This document shows, piece after piece, positions 24,400 to 34,111 of a DNA stretch of 64,000 nucleotides. A program made the position numbers and the translations under genes. Position 1 is the stretch's first letter, and each line of letters starts with the position of its first letter. The DNA lies in the NCBI RefSeq assembly GCF_014653155.1, contig NZ_BNAF01000011.1:62001-126000 (forward strand). The letters are read 5' to 3'. The DNA comes from Sphingobacterium griseoflavum. GTDB taxonomy: Bacteria > Bacteroidota > Bacteroidia > Sphingobacteriales > Sphingobacteriaceae. Under the pieces are notes generated by a model. It was not told the DNA's origin. It saw nothing but the letters and a program-made list of their open reading frames with translations, and did no database searches.

Positions 24400-26430
24400 T
24401 TAATTTATTTGGGACGAATCCCAGTTATCATTTAACAGCTGCAGCAAGTCCACCACAGATTTTTGCGGTAAGCTACAGGTCTTATTTCGACAAAGGTAGG
24501 CTTTTGATTGCAAACCTTCTTTATCCTTTAACAATGGTAGGCTACTTTTTGTTCCTCCCATCGTTATTTTATTCGGAATGTAGCTTTGATCCAGTGTTTT
24601 GCGCCAAGCGAGTGCTTCTTCACCAACCAAAGCGATTTCGTGGTTTCCATAGACATGCTCCAACAGCTGTATAGCCCAGTTGGAGTAGGCCGATCCGTAT
24701 TGTTTGATATGTGGAAACACATTGGCGAAAAGCTGATCCGCGATGGCGAGGTAGTCGTCCTTATCCCACATTTCTGCAAGGCGATACAGGTTACGGACCA
24801 TTACGGACGAGGAGGCCGGTATCACATTGTCCATGATTTCACTCTTGCGCGTGATCAGCTGTTCGCTCGTTGCTGCAGACGTGTAGTAGAAGGCGGCATC
24901 GTTGCGATCGTAAAAAAGGTGTATAGCCTGATCGCTGAGCCGAAGGGCCTCACGAAGCCAATGCTCATCGAAGGTCGCTTCATATAACGCTATAAAAGCT
25001 TCGATGGTGAAGGCATAGTCATCCAGGAATGCCGCTATCTCTCGGTTTTTATCTGCAGGCTGATGGAGAAGCGTGTCTCCTGAAAAGCAGTGGTCACGAA
25101 TAAAACCGGCCGTTTGTTGGGCCAGTAATAGATATTCGTCTACTTGGAAAACGCGGTAAGCGTCGACAAAGCCTTTTAACAGCAAGGCGTTCCAGCTGGT
25201 TAGCTGTTTATGGTCTAGTCCAGGCCTAACTCGTTTTTCGCGATAATCGTACAGCTTCTGCTTGATCTCTCTAAGGTAGGCTTCCCATTCCGCTTCGCTA
25301 AAACCACTTTCCGCCGCGAGGCGGTCTGCATCCATGGCGCAGTTTAGGACATTGGTGCGCTCTTCTTCCCAATTGCCGCTTTCGTGGATGTTATAGTAGG
25401 CAATGAACAATGCTGCGTCTTCGCCCAGTATTTCTTCAATTTCACTGCGTTGAAAACTGTAGTACTTCCCTTCAACGCCCTCGCTGTCCGCATCGAGCGC
25501 AGCATAGAAACCGCCGTTGGGCGCTTGCATTTCGCGTTTTGCCCATTGGATCGTTTCGTTCACCACCCGTTGGTATTTTAGGTTAGGCCGTTGCTGGTAG
25601 GCCTCTGCGTAGAGTGAAAGCAGCTGTCCATTATCATAAAGCATCTTTTCGAAATGGGGGATATGCCAAGTACCATCCACCGAATAACGTGCAAAGCCAC
25701 CACCGATATGGTCGTATATGCCGCCATTAGCAATTTTTTTCAAGGTGAGATGTACCTGTTGAAGAACATCTTGATCATTCGCCAGCACGCCATAACGCAA
25801 GAAAAATAGCCAGTTATTCGGTAGCGGGAATTTAGGAACGCGGTTATAGCCGCCATCTTCGCGATCAAATTGTGCTTTCCAAGGTTCCACAACCGCTTCT
25901 AGATCATTTGCCGTATAAGCTGCTGGAATACGCGCTATGGGAAGGCGCTCGGCTTTGTGGATGCCTTCGGTGAGGCGTGCGGCATAATCGATGGCTACCT
26001 CGGGTGTATCTTCCCACATTTGTGCAATCTGGAGCAATACCTGCTGCCAGTCGTGCGGTCGGAAGTAGGTGCCCCCATAGATTGGCCGCCCATCAGGTAG
26101 GCAAATGCAGTTCAATGGCCATCCACCAGCATTCGTCATCAACTGCACGGCAATCATGTAGATTTGGTCGATATCAGGTCGTTCTTCGCGATCAATCTTG
26201 ATCGATACGAAAAATCGATTCATGGTTTCAGCAATGGCTTCGTTTTCGAAACTTTCCCGCTCCATAACATGGCACCAGTGACAGGCCGAATAGCCGATGC
26301 TAACGATGATTAGCTTGTTTTCGTCCTTCGCTCTTTCTAAAGCTTCCTTGCCCCAGGGCATCCAGTCTACTGGGTTTTCCGCATGCTGCTGTAGGTAGGG
26401 GGAATTTTCCTGTTGAAGTTTATTTGCCAT
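24400..26430 (-). CDS. Thioredoxin-domain DUF255 protein (SPATA20/YyaL type)
   Basis: 676 residues. The N-terminal thioredoxin-like domain begins [21 protein letters not shown] and carries a CxxC at 50-53 ([14 protein letters not shown]); the rest is an alpha/alpha barrel-like region with [32 protein letters not shown] split over about 230-265. The family is widespread from bacteria to man with no settled biochemical function. No signal peptide. It lies directly upstream of slyD, linking it by position to protein folding. Confidence 0.92.
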   Translation of the reverse strand: MANKLQQENSPYLQQHAENPVDWMPWGKEALERAKDENKLIIVSIGYSACHWCHVMERESFENEAIAETMNRFFVSIKIDREERPDIDQIYMIAVQLMTNAGGWPLNCICLPDGRPIYGGTYFRPHDWQQVLLQIAQMWEDTPEVAIDYAARLTEGIHKAERLPIARIPAAYTANDLEAVVEPWKAQFDREDGGYNRVPKFPLPNNWLFFLRYGVLANDQDVLQQVHLTLKKIANGGIYDHIGGGFARYSVDGTWHIPHFEKMLYDNGQLLSLYAEAYQQRPNLKYQRVVNETIQWAKREMQAPNGGFYAALDADSEGVEGKYYSFQRSEIEEILGEDAALFIAYYNIHESGNWEEERTNVLNCAMDADRLAAESGFSEAEWEAYLREIKQKLYDYREKRVRPGLDHKQLTSWNALLLKGFVDAYRVFQVDEYLLLAQQTAGFIRDHCFSGDTLLHQPADKNREIAAFLDDYAFTIEAFIALYEATFDEHWLREALRLSDQAIHLFYDRNDAAFYYTSAATSEQLITRKSEIMDNVIPASSSVMVRNLYRLAEMWDKDDYLAIADQLFANVFPHIKQYGSAYSNWAIQLLEHVYGNHEIALVGEEALAWRKTLDQSYIPNKITMGGTKSSLPLLKDKEGLQSKAYLCRNKTCSLPQKSVVDLLQLLNDNWDSSQIN

Positions 26431-26511
26431 AAAACGAAGGTACGTAAATTTTAAAAATAGGCGATCGGTATGTTACTTCGCCCGTATTCAGCTTCCACAC
26501 ATAGGCAAACG

Positions 26512-27015
26512 TTAGTCCGATTCATCAACGATAGCATCAAGGAGCGCTGTGTTTGCCGATAGTGTCGAATAATCCAACCCCTCCTCCAAGGTTAAGCAGG
26601 CCACATGTGCCGTCTTTAAATTGATATAGTCGTCGGCAATGTAATCAACCAAATCGGAGAGCCCCGGATTATGTCCGAACAACAATACGCGATCATATTG
26701 TGCTGGTATATCATTTAGTCGTTTTAAGATTAAGAGATAATGGGCCTCATAGATGGATGGCTCCCACATGATCCTGTCTTCTGGATAACCGAGCGTGCGT
26801 GCAAAGATTAGGGCGGTTTGGGCTGCACGGTTGGCCGTGGAGGAAATAATTAAGGTACGCTCATCCACAAGGGAGATTTTCTTCTTTATCTTTTCTGATA
26901 CCAATTGAGATCGTGCAATCCCTTTTTCTACGAGATCACGGCTGAAATCATCTTTTCTAAAAGAAGGATCTTCTGCTTTGCCATGCCGAATGATGTAGAG
27001 TGATTTTGTTTCCAT
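26512..27015 (-). CDS. SixA-like histidine phosphatase
   Basis: 167 residues of the histidine phosphatase superfamily: the catalytic RHG is in LYIIRHGKAEDPS at the N-terminus, with RAAQTALIFARTLGY in the middle and a second histidine in LLFGHNPGLSDLVDYI. It resembles SixA, which dephosphorylates phosphohistidine in phosphorelay or PTS proteins; the bacteroidal substrate is unknown. The ATG at 27015 (METKSLYIIRHG) is preferred over an in-frame upstream start because similarity begins there. Confidence 0.9.
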   Translation of the reverse strand: METKSLYIIRHGKAEDPSFRKDDFSRDLVEKGIARSQLVSEKIKKKISLVDERTLIISSTANRAAQTALIFARTLGYPEDRIMWEPSIYEAHYLLILKRLNDIPAQYDRVLLFGHNPGLSDLVDYIADDYINLKTAHVACLTLEEGLDYSTLSANTALLDAIVDESD

Positions 27016-27108
27016 AGCTAAATATAAGGAGGTGCGCGATGTAATCCTAAATTTTAAAAGTTTCAATGGATGACCGTGTTCTGTTCCTGTGGTAGAATTG
27101 CGTTTAGA

Positions 27109-27882
27109 TCATTGAAACTTCTTTACGCCGAGTGCTTTTAGCCACCGAAACCCCTTCGCTGATTTTATTCGTTTTAGCTGAGCTGAGGTTTCTTCATGCT
27201 GTTGGTAATCAGCTAAAAATAACGGGAATTCCTTTTCCAGATATCGTCTTCTTTCAGCAAAAATCGCCGACATATTCTCTTGTATCGAACTCATCCCTTC
27301 CATATTAAAGTTGGAAATGACTTGCGCAATGTGCTTTGTTTTAACATGCTGCTTGACGATAGTGTTCATGAAAAACACCCAATCTGCAGCAATTTTGTAG
27401 CTCTGATCGTAGTATCCAAAATCAGCAAACAGCTGTCTTTTTATAAAGGTCGCAGGGTGGCCCAATGATGCTTTATGAAGGAAATCGAACGTAAGTATCG
27501 CCGGATAATTGTAAACGTGAGGCCGTTCTTTTTCTTCGAAAAATAGATCTCCATAAATGATATCGAAGTGGTCTAGTTCACCTATTATTTTTTCTAGGGT
27601 GGTTTTTTCGTGTAAACGATCGCCACTGTTTAAAAATAAGATATAATCCCCTGCAGTAATTTTAATTCCTTTGTTCATCGCGTCGTAGACGCCCGCGTCT
27701 TTCTCACAGATTAATTTATCGATTCTTTTTGTTGTCTTTGCTATTTCTTGACTGCCATCATCGGATAATCCATCTACAACGATATACTCAAAATCCTGAT
27801 AAGTTTGGCTTACAATTGAATCGAAGGTGGCTGTTAAACCTTCATGGTTATTCAAATTAATAGTTACTATAGATAGCTTCAC
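27109..27882 (-). CDS. Glycosyltransferase family 2
   Basis: 257 residues, GT-A fold. MKLSIVTINLNNHEGLTATF leads into VVDGLSDDGSQEIA, then EKDAGVYDAMNKGIKITAGDYILFLNSGD, the form typical of WcaA/colanic-type GT2 enzymes in surface polysaccharide loci. The start codon is GTG; the next upstream in-frame stop is 4 codons away and no ATG intervenes. It is divergent from the next GT2 gene and marks the left edge of the glycosyltransferase cluster. Confidence 0.92.
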   Translation of the reverse strand: MKLSIVTINLNNHEGLTATFDSIVSQTYQDFEYIVVDGLSDDGSQEIAKTTKRIDKLICEKDAGVYDAMNKGIKITAGDYILFLNSGDRLHEKTTLEKIIGELDHFDIIYGDLFFEEKERPHVYNYPAILTFDFLHKASLGHPATFIKRQLFADFGYYDQSYKIAADWVFFMNTIVKQHVKTKHIAQVISNFNMEGMSSIQENMSAIFAERRRYLEKEFPLFLADYQQHEETSAQLKRIKSAKGFRWLKALGVKKFQ

Positions 27883-27978
27883 TTTTGCACATTAAATTAT
27901 TGAAAAAGAATAGCTAAAAATACGATCTTTTGATAGATTTTTGATAATTTTAAACTTAATTATTATTGTTGATTGTAG

Positions 27979-28863
27979 ATGGTTAAAGATGTGTTTCCGT
28001 TGGTTAGCGTTGTCGTACCGTGTTTTAATGCTGAAAGCACAATTATCGAAACGCTGGACTCAATATTATTGCAAGATTATCGTAATATTGAAATTATTAT
28101 AGTTAACGATGGGTCAACAGATAGTAGCTTAGATTTGATTAATGCTTTCGCAGCTAGAGGAACTAACGTCAATGTGATTGCTCAAGCTAATTTTGGACAA
28201 TCTAGGGCAAGGAATGTCGGTATGCATGCGGCTAAGGGGGAGTATATCATGTTTTTGGATGCTGATGACCTGCTTGCTACTACCTATGTCTCCGAATGTG
28301 TAGAGGTGTTTCGACAGCGACCTGAAGTTTTGTTGGTATATAGCGATATGGAGTTATTTGAACGGGAAACCGGTGTTTTTCATTTAGACGCATTTAACTT
28401 AAGACAGTTTTTGATTAGGAATTGCATCCCATCATTTTGTATGTGTCGGACGAAGCAAATTAGGGATCTTGGGGGCTTTGATGAAGCCATGGAATGCAAC
28501 GAAGATTGGGAATGTTGGATAAGAATGATCGCCAACTACTCGCCGGACGTCTTTAAAATTCCGAAACCATTATATTTTTATCGTAAGAGAAATACCTTGG
28601 ATTCTGTAACTGACCGGAGCGTAAGACAAGATAAAGTCGATGATTCCTTTATTTATGTTTATCATAAACATTACAGGTTTTACAAGCAAAATAAACTAAG
28701 TATCTCCGATTTTTTCGCCCTTGTAATTGATAATGGTTTTTGGAAAGCGCGCTACTATAACGTCTGGTTCAGACGCTTTTTTTATAAGCTTTTTAAAAAA
28801 TCAAAATACGAGGCTATAGAAGCCAATACATCTTTTTTTCATGTAAGACGTGATGGAAAGTAG
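27979..28863 (+). CDS. Glycosyltransferase family 2
   Basis: 294 residues. VSVVVPCFNAESTIIETLDSIL, NDGSTDSS (43-50) and the metal-binding MFLDADD (91-97) define a GT2 catalytic domain; the C-terminal part (from about 210) is rich in aromatic and basic residues and may contact the membrane. Codons and spacers are more AT-rich than in genes outside the cluster. The gene overlaps the next one by 11 bases, so the two are cotranscribed. Confidence 0.92.
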   Translation: MVKDVFPLVSVVVPCFNAESTIIETLDSILLQDYRNIEIIIVNDGSTDSSLDLINAFAARGTNVNVIAQANFGQSRARNVGMHAAKGEYIMFLDADDLLATTYVSECVEVFRQRPEVLLVYSDMELFERETGVFHLDAFNLRQFLIRNCIPSFCMCRTKQIRDLGGFDEAMECNEDWECWIRMIANYSPDVFKIPKPLYFYRKRNTLDSVTDRSVRQDKVDDSFIYVYHKHYRFYKQNKLSISDFFALVIDNGFWKARYYNVWFRRFFYKLFKKSKYEAIEANTSFFHVRRDGK

Positions 28864-29875
28864 AAAGCGTAAAGTTCTGTTGTTGGCGCTGCGAGATTGG
28901 AATTTGTTTGACCTTATTGTTTCTAATCTAGAGATGTCCGGATATGATGTGACGCTCGTGCTTAATCAGGGGTACAAGTTTAGTTATAAAAATTTGGGAC
29001 AAAGACTAAAAAATCTGTATCGAAAAGTTTTTTTTAACGATAGATCTTACAAGCTAGAGCTTCGCAAAAAGTTTGATAAAAGTCGGCAACTCTCCTTTAT
29101 TAATCAGCAGGATGCATTTGATTTTTGTTTAGTCATCAGGGCAGATTTGTTTGATAGCGAAGTGTTGAATGCCGCAAAACAACGTTCTGTACAATTTGCA
29201 TCATACCATTATGATGGGATCGCTACCAACAAAAAAGTTTTGGACGTAGTTCATCTGTTTGATCGTTTCTACGTGTTCGACGTAGAAGATACCGTGCGTT
29301 TTCCGGATTACAATCTACAGCTTGCAAATAATTTCTATTTTGACCACATTAATCTGGAACAGAAAAAGTACATTGGAGCAAAGCCCTTGTTCTTTTTTCT
29401 TGGAACTTATTATCCAAGTAGAATCGATACGTTGATGAAATGTTACGACAAATTGGTGAGCATGAAATTCGATGTAAGATTCGAATTGTTTTTTAATGTC
29501 GAAGATAAACATTACAAGGATGAAGTGTATCGAGCGAACATAGTTTATTTAGATAAAGTTCTTCCCTACACCGATTATTTGCAGAAAGCGAACAAGTCGG
29601 ATGTTTTGTTAGACTTCGTGATTTCAGAACATAAAGGGCTTTCTTTCCGTATTTTTGAAGGGTTGTATTTTAAGAAAAAGGTGGTGACTACAAATAGCAG
29701 CGTTCGTGATATGGATTTCTATCATGAGAATAATTACTTCGTACTGGAGAATGATAATTATGCTGAGTTGATTTCATTTTTGGAAACCCCGTATGTAGAA
29801 ATAGCTCCGGAAATTTCAGAGAAATATAGCTTCAGTAGTTGGTTTCGAAAGATTTTCGAATTTGATATGAGTTAA
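28853..29875 (+). CDS. Probable glycosyltransferase-like protein, family not assigned
   Basis: 340 residues. No catalytic motif I can name with certainty. It starts MESRKRKVLLLALRDWNLFDLI, an N-terminal Rossmann-like beginning, and has a C-terminal segment LSFRIFEGLYFKKKVVTTNSSV followed by YFVLENDNYAELISFLE, the shape of the donor-binding half of GT-B/CgeB-like transferases. The ATG at 28853 overlaps the preceding GT2 by 11 bases; a GTG lies one codon upstream. AT-rich like its partner. Function by context: modification of a surface glycan. Confidence 0.65.
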   Translation: MESRKRKVLLLALRDWNLFDLIVSNLEMSGYDVTLVLNQGYKFSYKNLGQRLKNLYRKVFFNDRSYKLELRKKFDKSRQLSFINQQDAFDFCLVIRADLFDSEVLNAAKQRSVQFASYHYDGIATNKKVLDVVHLFDRFYVFDVEDTVRFPDYNLQLANNFYFDHINLEQKKYIGAKPLFFFLGTYYPSRIDTLMKCYDKLVSMKFDVRFELFFNVEDKHYKDEVYRANIVYLDKVLPYTDYLQKANKSDVLLDFVISEHKGLSFRIFEGLYFKKKVVTTNSSVRDMDFYHENNYFVLENDNYAELISFLETPYVEIAPEISEKYSFSSWFRKIFEFDMS

Positions 29876-29886
29876 GGAGAACGGAG

Positions 29887-31119
29887 TTACTCCTCTACAA
29901 TATTTTCCAGTCGACTCAATATTAAAGACCAGTTGTAATTTTGAACTATGTAATCGACACAGCGTGCACCTAACTCTTTTTTTTGTTCATGGGTGAGTTT
30001 CAACAAACGATCTAATTTTTGGGTGAAATCCTTTTCACTGGTATAGTATGCAGAAGCAAAGCCGCTATTTATGCAATGCTGTTTTAATACCTCGGATTTT
30101 CCATTTACGAGCGACGGCTTCCCCAGCTGCATGGTCTCCAGCAGAAGCAGTGATAAGCTTTCCCTATCTGAAGGATTAACAACAAGTTGGGAATGTTGTA
30201 TGAGAGCAGTTTTTTCAGACTCTGTGACGAATCCAGTGTATATAATGTCCGGATGATCTACTTTATCCATAAATAGACCACCTGTCAGGACCAACTTAAC
30301 AGGGTCTGCACTTATTCGCTTAAAATTTAAAAACCATTGCAGCAGATTACCAATTTTTTCCTTAGCGATTCGACCAAAATAAAGGATATAACGCTCAGGC
30401 AATTTAAATTTTTGACTAATTGTTTCGTAGGTAACCGGCGGAATAAGATCTGTCCCTACAGCTAAAATACTATTGTTTACCATTTTTTTTCCAAAAATAT
30501 CGCGACATAATTGCCGTTCTGCCTCTGTGTTAAAAGCGATATGATTGATCGTGGTAAAAATATGCGTAAGATAAGAACGGAAAAAATCACCTTCATTGTG
30601 CGCCGTGGGAATCAAAACACATTTTTGGGCGATAGCGGCATTGATAAAGAAAAAATTAGGATTCGGATAGGAAAGTAGAAAAAAGGCTTTATAATGATGT
30701 TCGTTTTCTATGGCAAACTTTATTAATTCTTTAGAAAACAATCCGTGCGATTTCAATACCTTCAACTCGTCTTTCAGTGCAAATGTGAATCTTGGAAAGA
30801 TGTTGGCAAGATGTTTCAGGATTCCCGCTTTGTAAAGAAATCGCCGTATTTTCCTACCCCATCGGCTTTTTTTGTAAGCCTCATCGAATGCAGCAGGATT
30901 AAAATCTTGGGTTTTGAATCGTCTTACAGTGACATTATCAATTACTGTGCTTCCTTCGGCATAGAACGGATTAAAGGATGTGTAGTTATCCGTAGTGGAT
31001 GTTAAGACTTCGACTTGATAGCGGGAGGCCGCTTTTTCAGCAAGCATCTTGCAGTGTTTTTCTGCTCCACCGTTTACCTCATCACCGTAAAGTCCTACGA
31101 CAAAGCAAATTTTATCCAT
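29887..31119 (-). CDS. Glycosyltransferase family 4
   Basis: 410 residues, GT-B fold. The N-terminus reads KICFVVGLYGDEVNGGAEKHCKMLAEK (seen in two blocks around GGAEKH), and the donor domain has RYILYFGRIAKEKIGNLLQWF and NPSDRESLSLLLLETMQLGKPSLV, with the EX7E glutamates in the last. It ends 11 bases from the stop of the plus-strand gene before it and starts 17 bases after the stop of the next minus-strand GT2, so it is the second gene of a minus-strand pair. Confidence 0.92.
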   Translation of the reverse strand: MDKICFVVGLYGDEVNGGAEKHCKMLAEKAASRYQVEVLTSTTDNYTSFNPFYAEGSTVIDNVTVRRFKTQDFNPAAFDEAYKKSRWGRKIRRFLYKAGILKHLANIFPRFTFALKDELKVLKSHGLFSKELIKFAIENEHHYKAFFLLSYPNPNFFFINAAIAQKCVLIPTAHNEGDFFRSYLTHIFTTINHIAFNTEAERQLCRDIFGKKMVNNSILAVGTDLIPPVTYETISQKFKLPERYILYFGRIAKEKIGNLLQWFLNFKRISADPVKLVLTGGLFMDKVDHPDIIYTGFVTESEKTALIQHSQLVVNPSDRESLSLLLLETMQLGKPSLVNGKSEVLKQHCINSGFASAYYTSEKDFTQKLDRLLKLTHEQKKELGARCVDYIVQNYNWSLILSRLENIVEE

Positions 31120-31136
31120 GCTGTCTTATAAAATCT

Positions 31137-31922
31137 TTAGATCCCTACCACCTCATGAAAGCCAGGGGTTCGGTGCCACATCTTATTATCTACCGTTTCC
31201 CTGTAAATCATTTCATTGGGTTTGAAATTCGATCGCGAGGAAAGCGGATGGAAGATATGGTAGCCGATAGCGGCCCATTTTAAGCGTTTTTTCTTTATTC
31301 CAGAGTTGATCAAGCGTTCCGCGAATTCGTAGTCTTCCCATCCCCATCCAGTAAAGCCGTTGAAATAGCCGTTTATGCGGACATAGTCATCCAACCAAAA
31401 AGCCAAGTTACAGCCTTTTACATTGTGGGAGCTATAGGGGTTGGTCTTAAAGATGCCGGAAAACAGCGGAAAACGAATGGCATTAAATCGGGTGGTCATG
31501 CCGTTGGTTAGGCAGGAAAAAGACATCTTTTTATCGCGAAGCGTTTTTTCCGAGAGTTGTTCTCCGATCATGGCGCGGCTTCCCTGCACAAAAAAGCCTC
31601 TTTCTGCAGATGCTATGTGATCCTTAATAAAATGTTTATGCAAGATGATGTCGCCATCGATTTCGATGATATAATCGGTTTTACAAACCTTCAAGGCTTT
31701 ATTTAAAATCAACGTTTTTTGAAAGCCGTTATCTTCATGCCACACATGTTCTATCGGGAGATCTCGACGGAAACCTGCAATCAACGCTGCGGTACGTTGG
31801 TCGGAACCATCATCGGCGATAACAATTTGGTCGGGCAATACACTTTGTTTTGCTACACTTAAGAGCACCAATTCGAGTGCCTCTGGCCAATTGTATGTGG
31901 ATATAATCAGACTTACAGTCAT
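31137..31922 (-). CDS. Glycosyltransferase family 2 with galactosyltransferase-type C-terminus
   Basis: 261 residues. GT2 motifs IVIADDGSDQRT (34-44) and IIEIDGDIILH (85-95, with a DxD-like DGD) are followed by the Glyco_transf_7C-type motif NGFTGWGWEDYEFAERL (about 188-204), as in chondroitin polymerase and related galactosyl/GalNAc transferases. Product unknown. It is the upstream partner of the GT4 gene 17 bases downstream. Confidence 0.92.
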   Translation of the reverse strand: MTVSLIISTYNWPEALELVLLSVAKQSVLPDQIVIADDGSDQRTAALIAGFRRDLPIEHVWHEDNGFQKTLILNKALKVCKTDYIIEIDGDIILHKHFIKDHIASAERGFFVQGSRAMIGEQLSEKTLRDKKMSFSCLTNGMTTRFNAIRFPLFSGIFKTNPYSSHNVKGCNLAFWLDDYVRINGYFNGFTGWGWEDYEFAERLINSGIKKKRLKWAAIGYHIFHPLSSRSNFKPNEMIYRETVDNKMWHRTPGFHEVVGI

Positions 31923-31990
31923 ATATTGTTCTACCTTTGTTTTCTTCTCCTACTATAACGGTGGCGATCACAAAAACGTTACACTTTTTA

Positions 31991-31998
31991 CAAAAATA
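31991..31998 (-). promoter_or_regulatory. Possible -7 box for the GT2-GT4 pair
   Basis: Minus strand TATTTTTG, perfect TAnnTTTG, 68 bases before the start at 31922 in a 172-base gap. Confidence 0.35.
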
Positions 31999-32094
31999 AG
32001 TAAAATCTCTGAGTTATGAACTTTTCGAACCGATCAAAAGGCTATTAAATAGGCATGAGCGAGCTAATGAACCCTTATCGCCTGCGAGATTAGG

Positions 32095-32874
32095 CTAGTG
32101 GATCTTTAACGCTAATCTATGCTTTCGTTCTTCTCTTTTTAACGATAGAAATGTTTCGTGAACACTAAGACTTTGTAAATAACAGAGCTGAAAGCCTCGT
32201 TTTCCATCCAAAATACCCAAGTCAATAATGTATGCTTTAAAGAATCGGAACAATACCTTCGCGAAATGGATAAAAGCGAAATACACTTCATTTTTGAGGT
32301 GTCGTTCTTGTCCCTTAAGCATGCCATAGTGAATCATTTTGTTACGGTAAGAGGCGTAATCGGCGAAAGAATAATGATGAATTTTGTGTTTTAAAATGCC
32401 TATCGAGCCGTTTACCACCAATGTTTCGTGAACTTTCTTTTTACCATCGTACATGGCTTTGCTCCGTCTGAACAAACGGAAGTTCTTATCATTTTGCGTG
32501 CCCGAAAAGCGTATTTTCTCGCCACAGAAATAGAATAGCCGATACATATAATAGGCATCTTTTGCAGCTGGATTGTTAATGGTTCTGCAGATTTCTTGAA
32601 CAGACAGCGGTGTAAGTCGTTCGTCGGCGTCGAGAAAGATGATCCAATCGTTTGTGGCATAGGAAAGCGCAAGATTACGTTGCTTCGTGAAATCTTCGAA
32701 ATGGTGCTGATATACGCTTACTTTCGGCATCGTCAGCGCAATCTGTACCGTCTCGTCGGTGCTGTAGGAGTCTACAATGATGATCTCATCAGCAAAATTC
32801 AGACATGCTATCGCATAGCGAATATTACTCGCCTCATTATAGGTAATGATTAGTGCCGTCAGTTTTTGGTCCAC
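32095..32874 (-). CDS. Glycosyltransferase family 2, WaaE/KdtX type
   Basis: About 259 residues. ALIITYNEASNIRYAIACL, IIVDSYSTDETVQIA and IFLDADERLTP match the GT2 branch containing WaaE/LgtF beta-glucosyltransferases of LPS inner core, and GTQNDKNFRLFRR lies in the position of the acceptor/metal loop of that branch. No ATG is available: candidates are GTG at 32874 or TTG at 32880, the latter 6 bases short of an upstream in-frame stop. This gene is the best single hint that the cluster builds LPS core. Confidence 0.88.
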   Translation of the reverse strand: MDQKLTALIITYNEASNIRYAIACLNFADEIIIVDSYSTDETVQIALTMPKVSVYQHHFEDFTKQRNLALSYATNDWIIFLDADERLTPLSVQEICRTINNPAAKDAYYMYRLFYFCGEKIRFSGTQNDKNFRLFRRSKAMYDGKKKVHETLVVNGSIGILKHKIHHYSFADYASYRNKMIHYGMLKGQERHLKNEVYFAFIHFAKVLFRFFKAYIIDLGILDGKRGFQLCYLQSLSVHETFLSLKREERKHRLALKIH

Positions 32875-33132
32875 GTGCAATGCCTGTTAAGTTGACTATC
32901 CCTCGGTTACAGCAAGTTTTCTGTCGCCGCCAAACCGATTATAAAAATCCAACTGCGGCGATCCGTTCACTTCGTATAGAAAGGTTCCGCAAAAGTATAA
33001 TTTTTATATCATTGGTATGTATCCCAAATGTAAAATATATTTTGAATATTTCACAGCGAAGTTATGCTAAAAGCGTAAACTATCGAAACTGGGGAAATGG
33101 CAATTTTTAACTTTTAGCTTGCCGTAATCCCG

Positions 33133-33140
33133 TATATTTG
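33133..33140 (+). promoter_or_regulatory. -7 box TATATTTG for the GT90-GT32 pair
   Basis: Perfect TAnnTTTG, 27 bases before the ATG at 33168. It overlaps the only upstream alternative start (TTG 33138) of the same frame and therefore supports the ATG. The 287-base divergent gap also has a minus-strand TACTTTTG box at 32990-32997 for the WaaE-type gene. Confidence 0.5.
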
Positions 33141-33167
33141 GAAATATTTAGCAGCACCATAGCTTAC

Positions 33168-34106
33168 ATGAATTTTAAACGGTACTTTTTGCGTAACAAA
33201 AACAATAAGTTCTTGTATTACGTCCGTGCAATATTTCGCAACATCATACCCTACAGCCTTGCTAGCAAGCGGCTCAAACATTTGTTAAAAACAGGTTTGG
33301 ACAGCGAGGAGCTTGACATTCAGGATCGTGTCAACTATTATAATAAATTAGAGGAACCGCAACCCCTCTCTTCGGCAGCAATTACCATTGGGGCCTACAA
33401 AATGCCAAAGCGAATTAAAGTGTATTATTTTGATAGCAAGGAATACCTGCGTTTTTTCGATCCAGCCCTACGGTTTGAGCTGCTACCCGGCGATGTAACG
33501 CATATCCCTTCCGTTCCTACACTTGTTAAAAGTAGGCCCATTATCGGGGATAATAAAAATGCGGTACTGCTCAATCTGGATAAATCAAGGCATTTCAATT
33601 TTGTAAACGATACGGTGCAATTTGCGGATAAGGCGGATCGTTTAGTGGGGCGCAGCGGTTTCAGTCAACAGCACCGCCAGCGATTTTTTGATAGGTATGT
33701 CGGGCATCCGCTCTGCGATCTGGCAAAGGCCACGAAATCTTCGCATCCCGATTTTAAAAGTATTGCGCAGCATCTGCATTATAAATTTATTTTGGCATTG
33801 GAAGGTAACGACGTAGCAACCAACCTGAAGTGGATTATGTCGTCCAATTCCATCGCTGTCATGCCAGTGCCTACCTATGAAACCTGGTTTATGGAGGGGC
33901 GGCTGCTTCCGGATGTACATTATATCTGCATCAAGCATGATTATAGTGATTTGGAAGAAAAATTAACGTATTACATCACGCATCCGGAGGCTGCGCTGCA
34001 GATCGTCAAACAGGCAAATGCTTATGTAAGGCAATTCCAAGACAACAGACGGGAGGATATCATTTCGCTACGCGTCTTGGAGAAATATTTTAGGTTAACT
34101 AATTGA
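33168..34106 (+). CDS. CAP10-like glycosyltransferase (GT90 type)
   Basis: 312 residues. The C-terminal half matches the CAP10/LpsA/GT90 pattern: HYKFILALEGNDVATNLKWIM, then SSNSIAVMPVPTYETWFMEG, LPDVHYICIKHDYSDLEEKLTYY. Characterised members transfer xylose or glucose (fungal capsule, POGLUT, bacterial LpsA). The N-terminal part (LKTGLDSEELDIQDRVNYYNKL) is less conserved. The next gene, a GT32, begins 5 bases after its stop, so the two form an operon. Confidence 0.8.
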   Translation: MNFKRYFLRNKNNKFLYYVRAIFRNIIPYSLASKRLKHLLKTGLDSEELDIQDRVNYYNKLEEPQPLSSAAITIGAYKMPKRIKVYYFDSKEYLRFFDPALRFELLPGDVTHIPSVPTLVKSRPIIGDNKNAVLLNLDKSRHFNFVNDTVQFADKADRLVGRSGFSQQHRQRFFDRYVGHPLCDLAKATKSSHPDFKSIAQHLHYKFILALEGNDVATNLKWIMSSNSIAVMPVPTYETWFMEGRLLPDVHYICIKHDYSDLEEKLTYYITHPEAALQIVKQANAYVRQFQDNRREDIISLRVLEKYFRLTN

Positions 34107-34111
34107 TTGAA

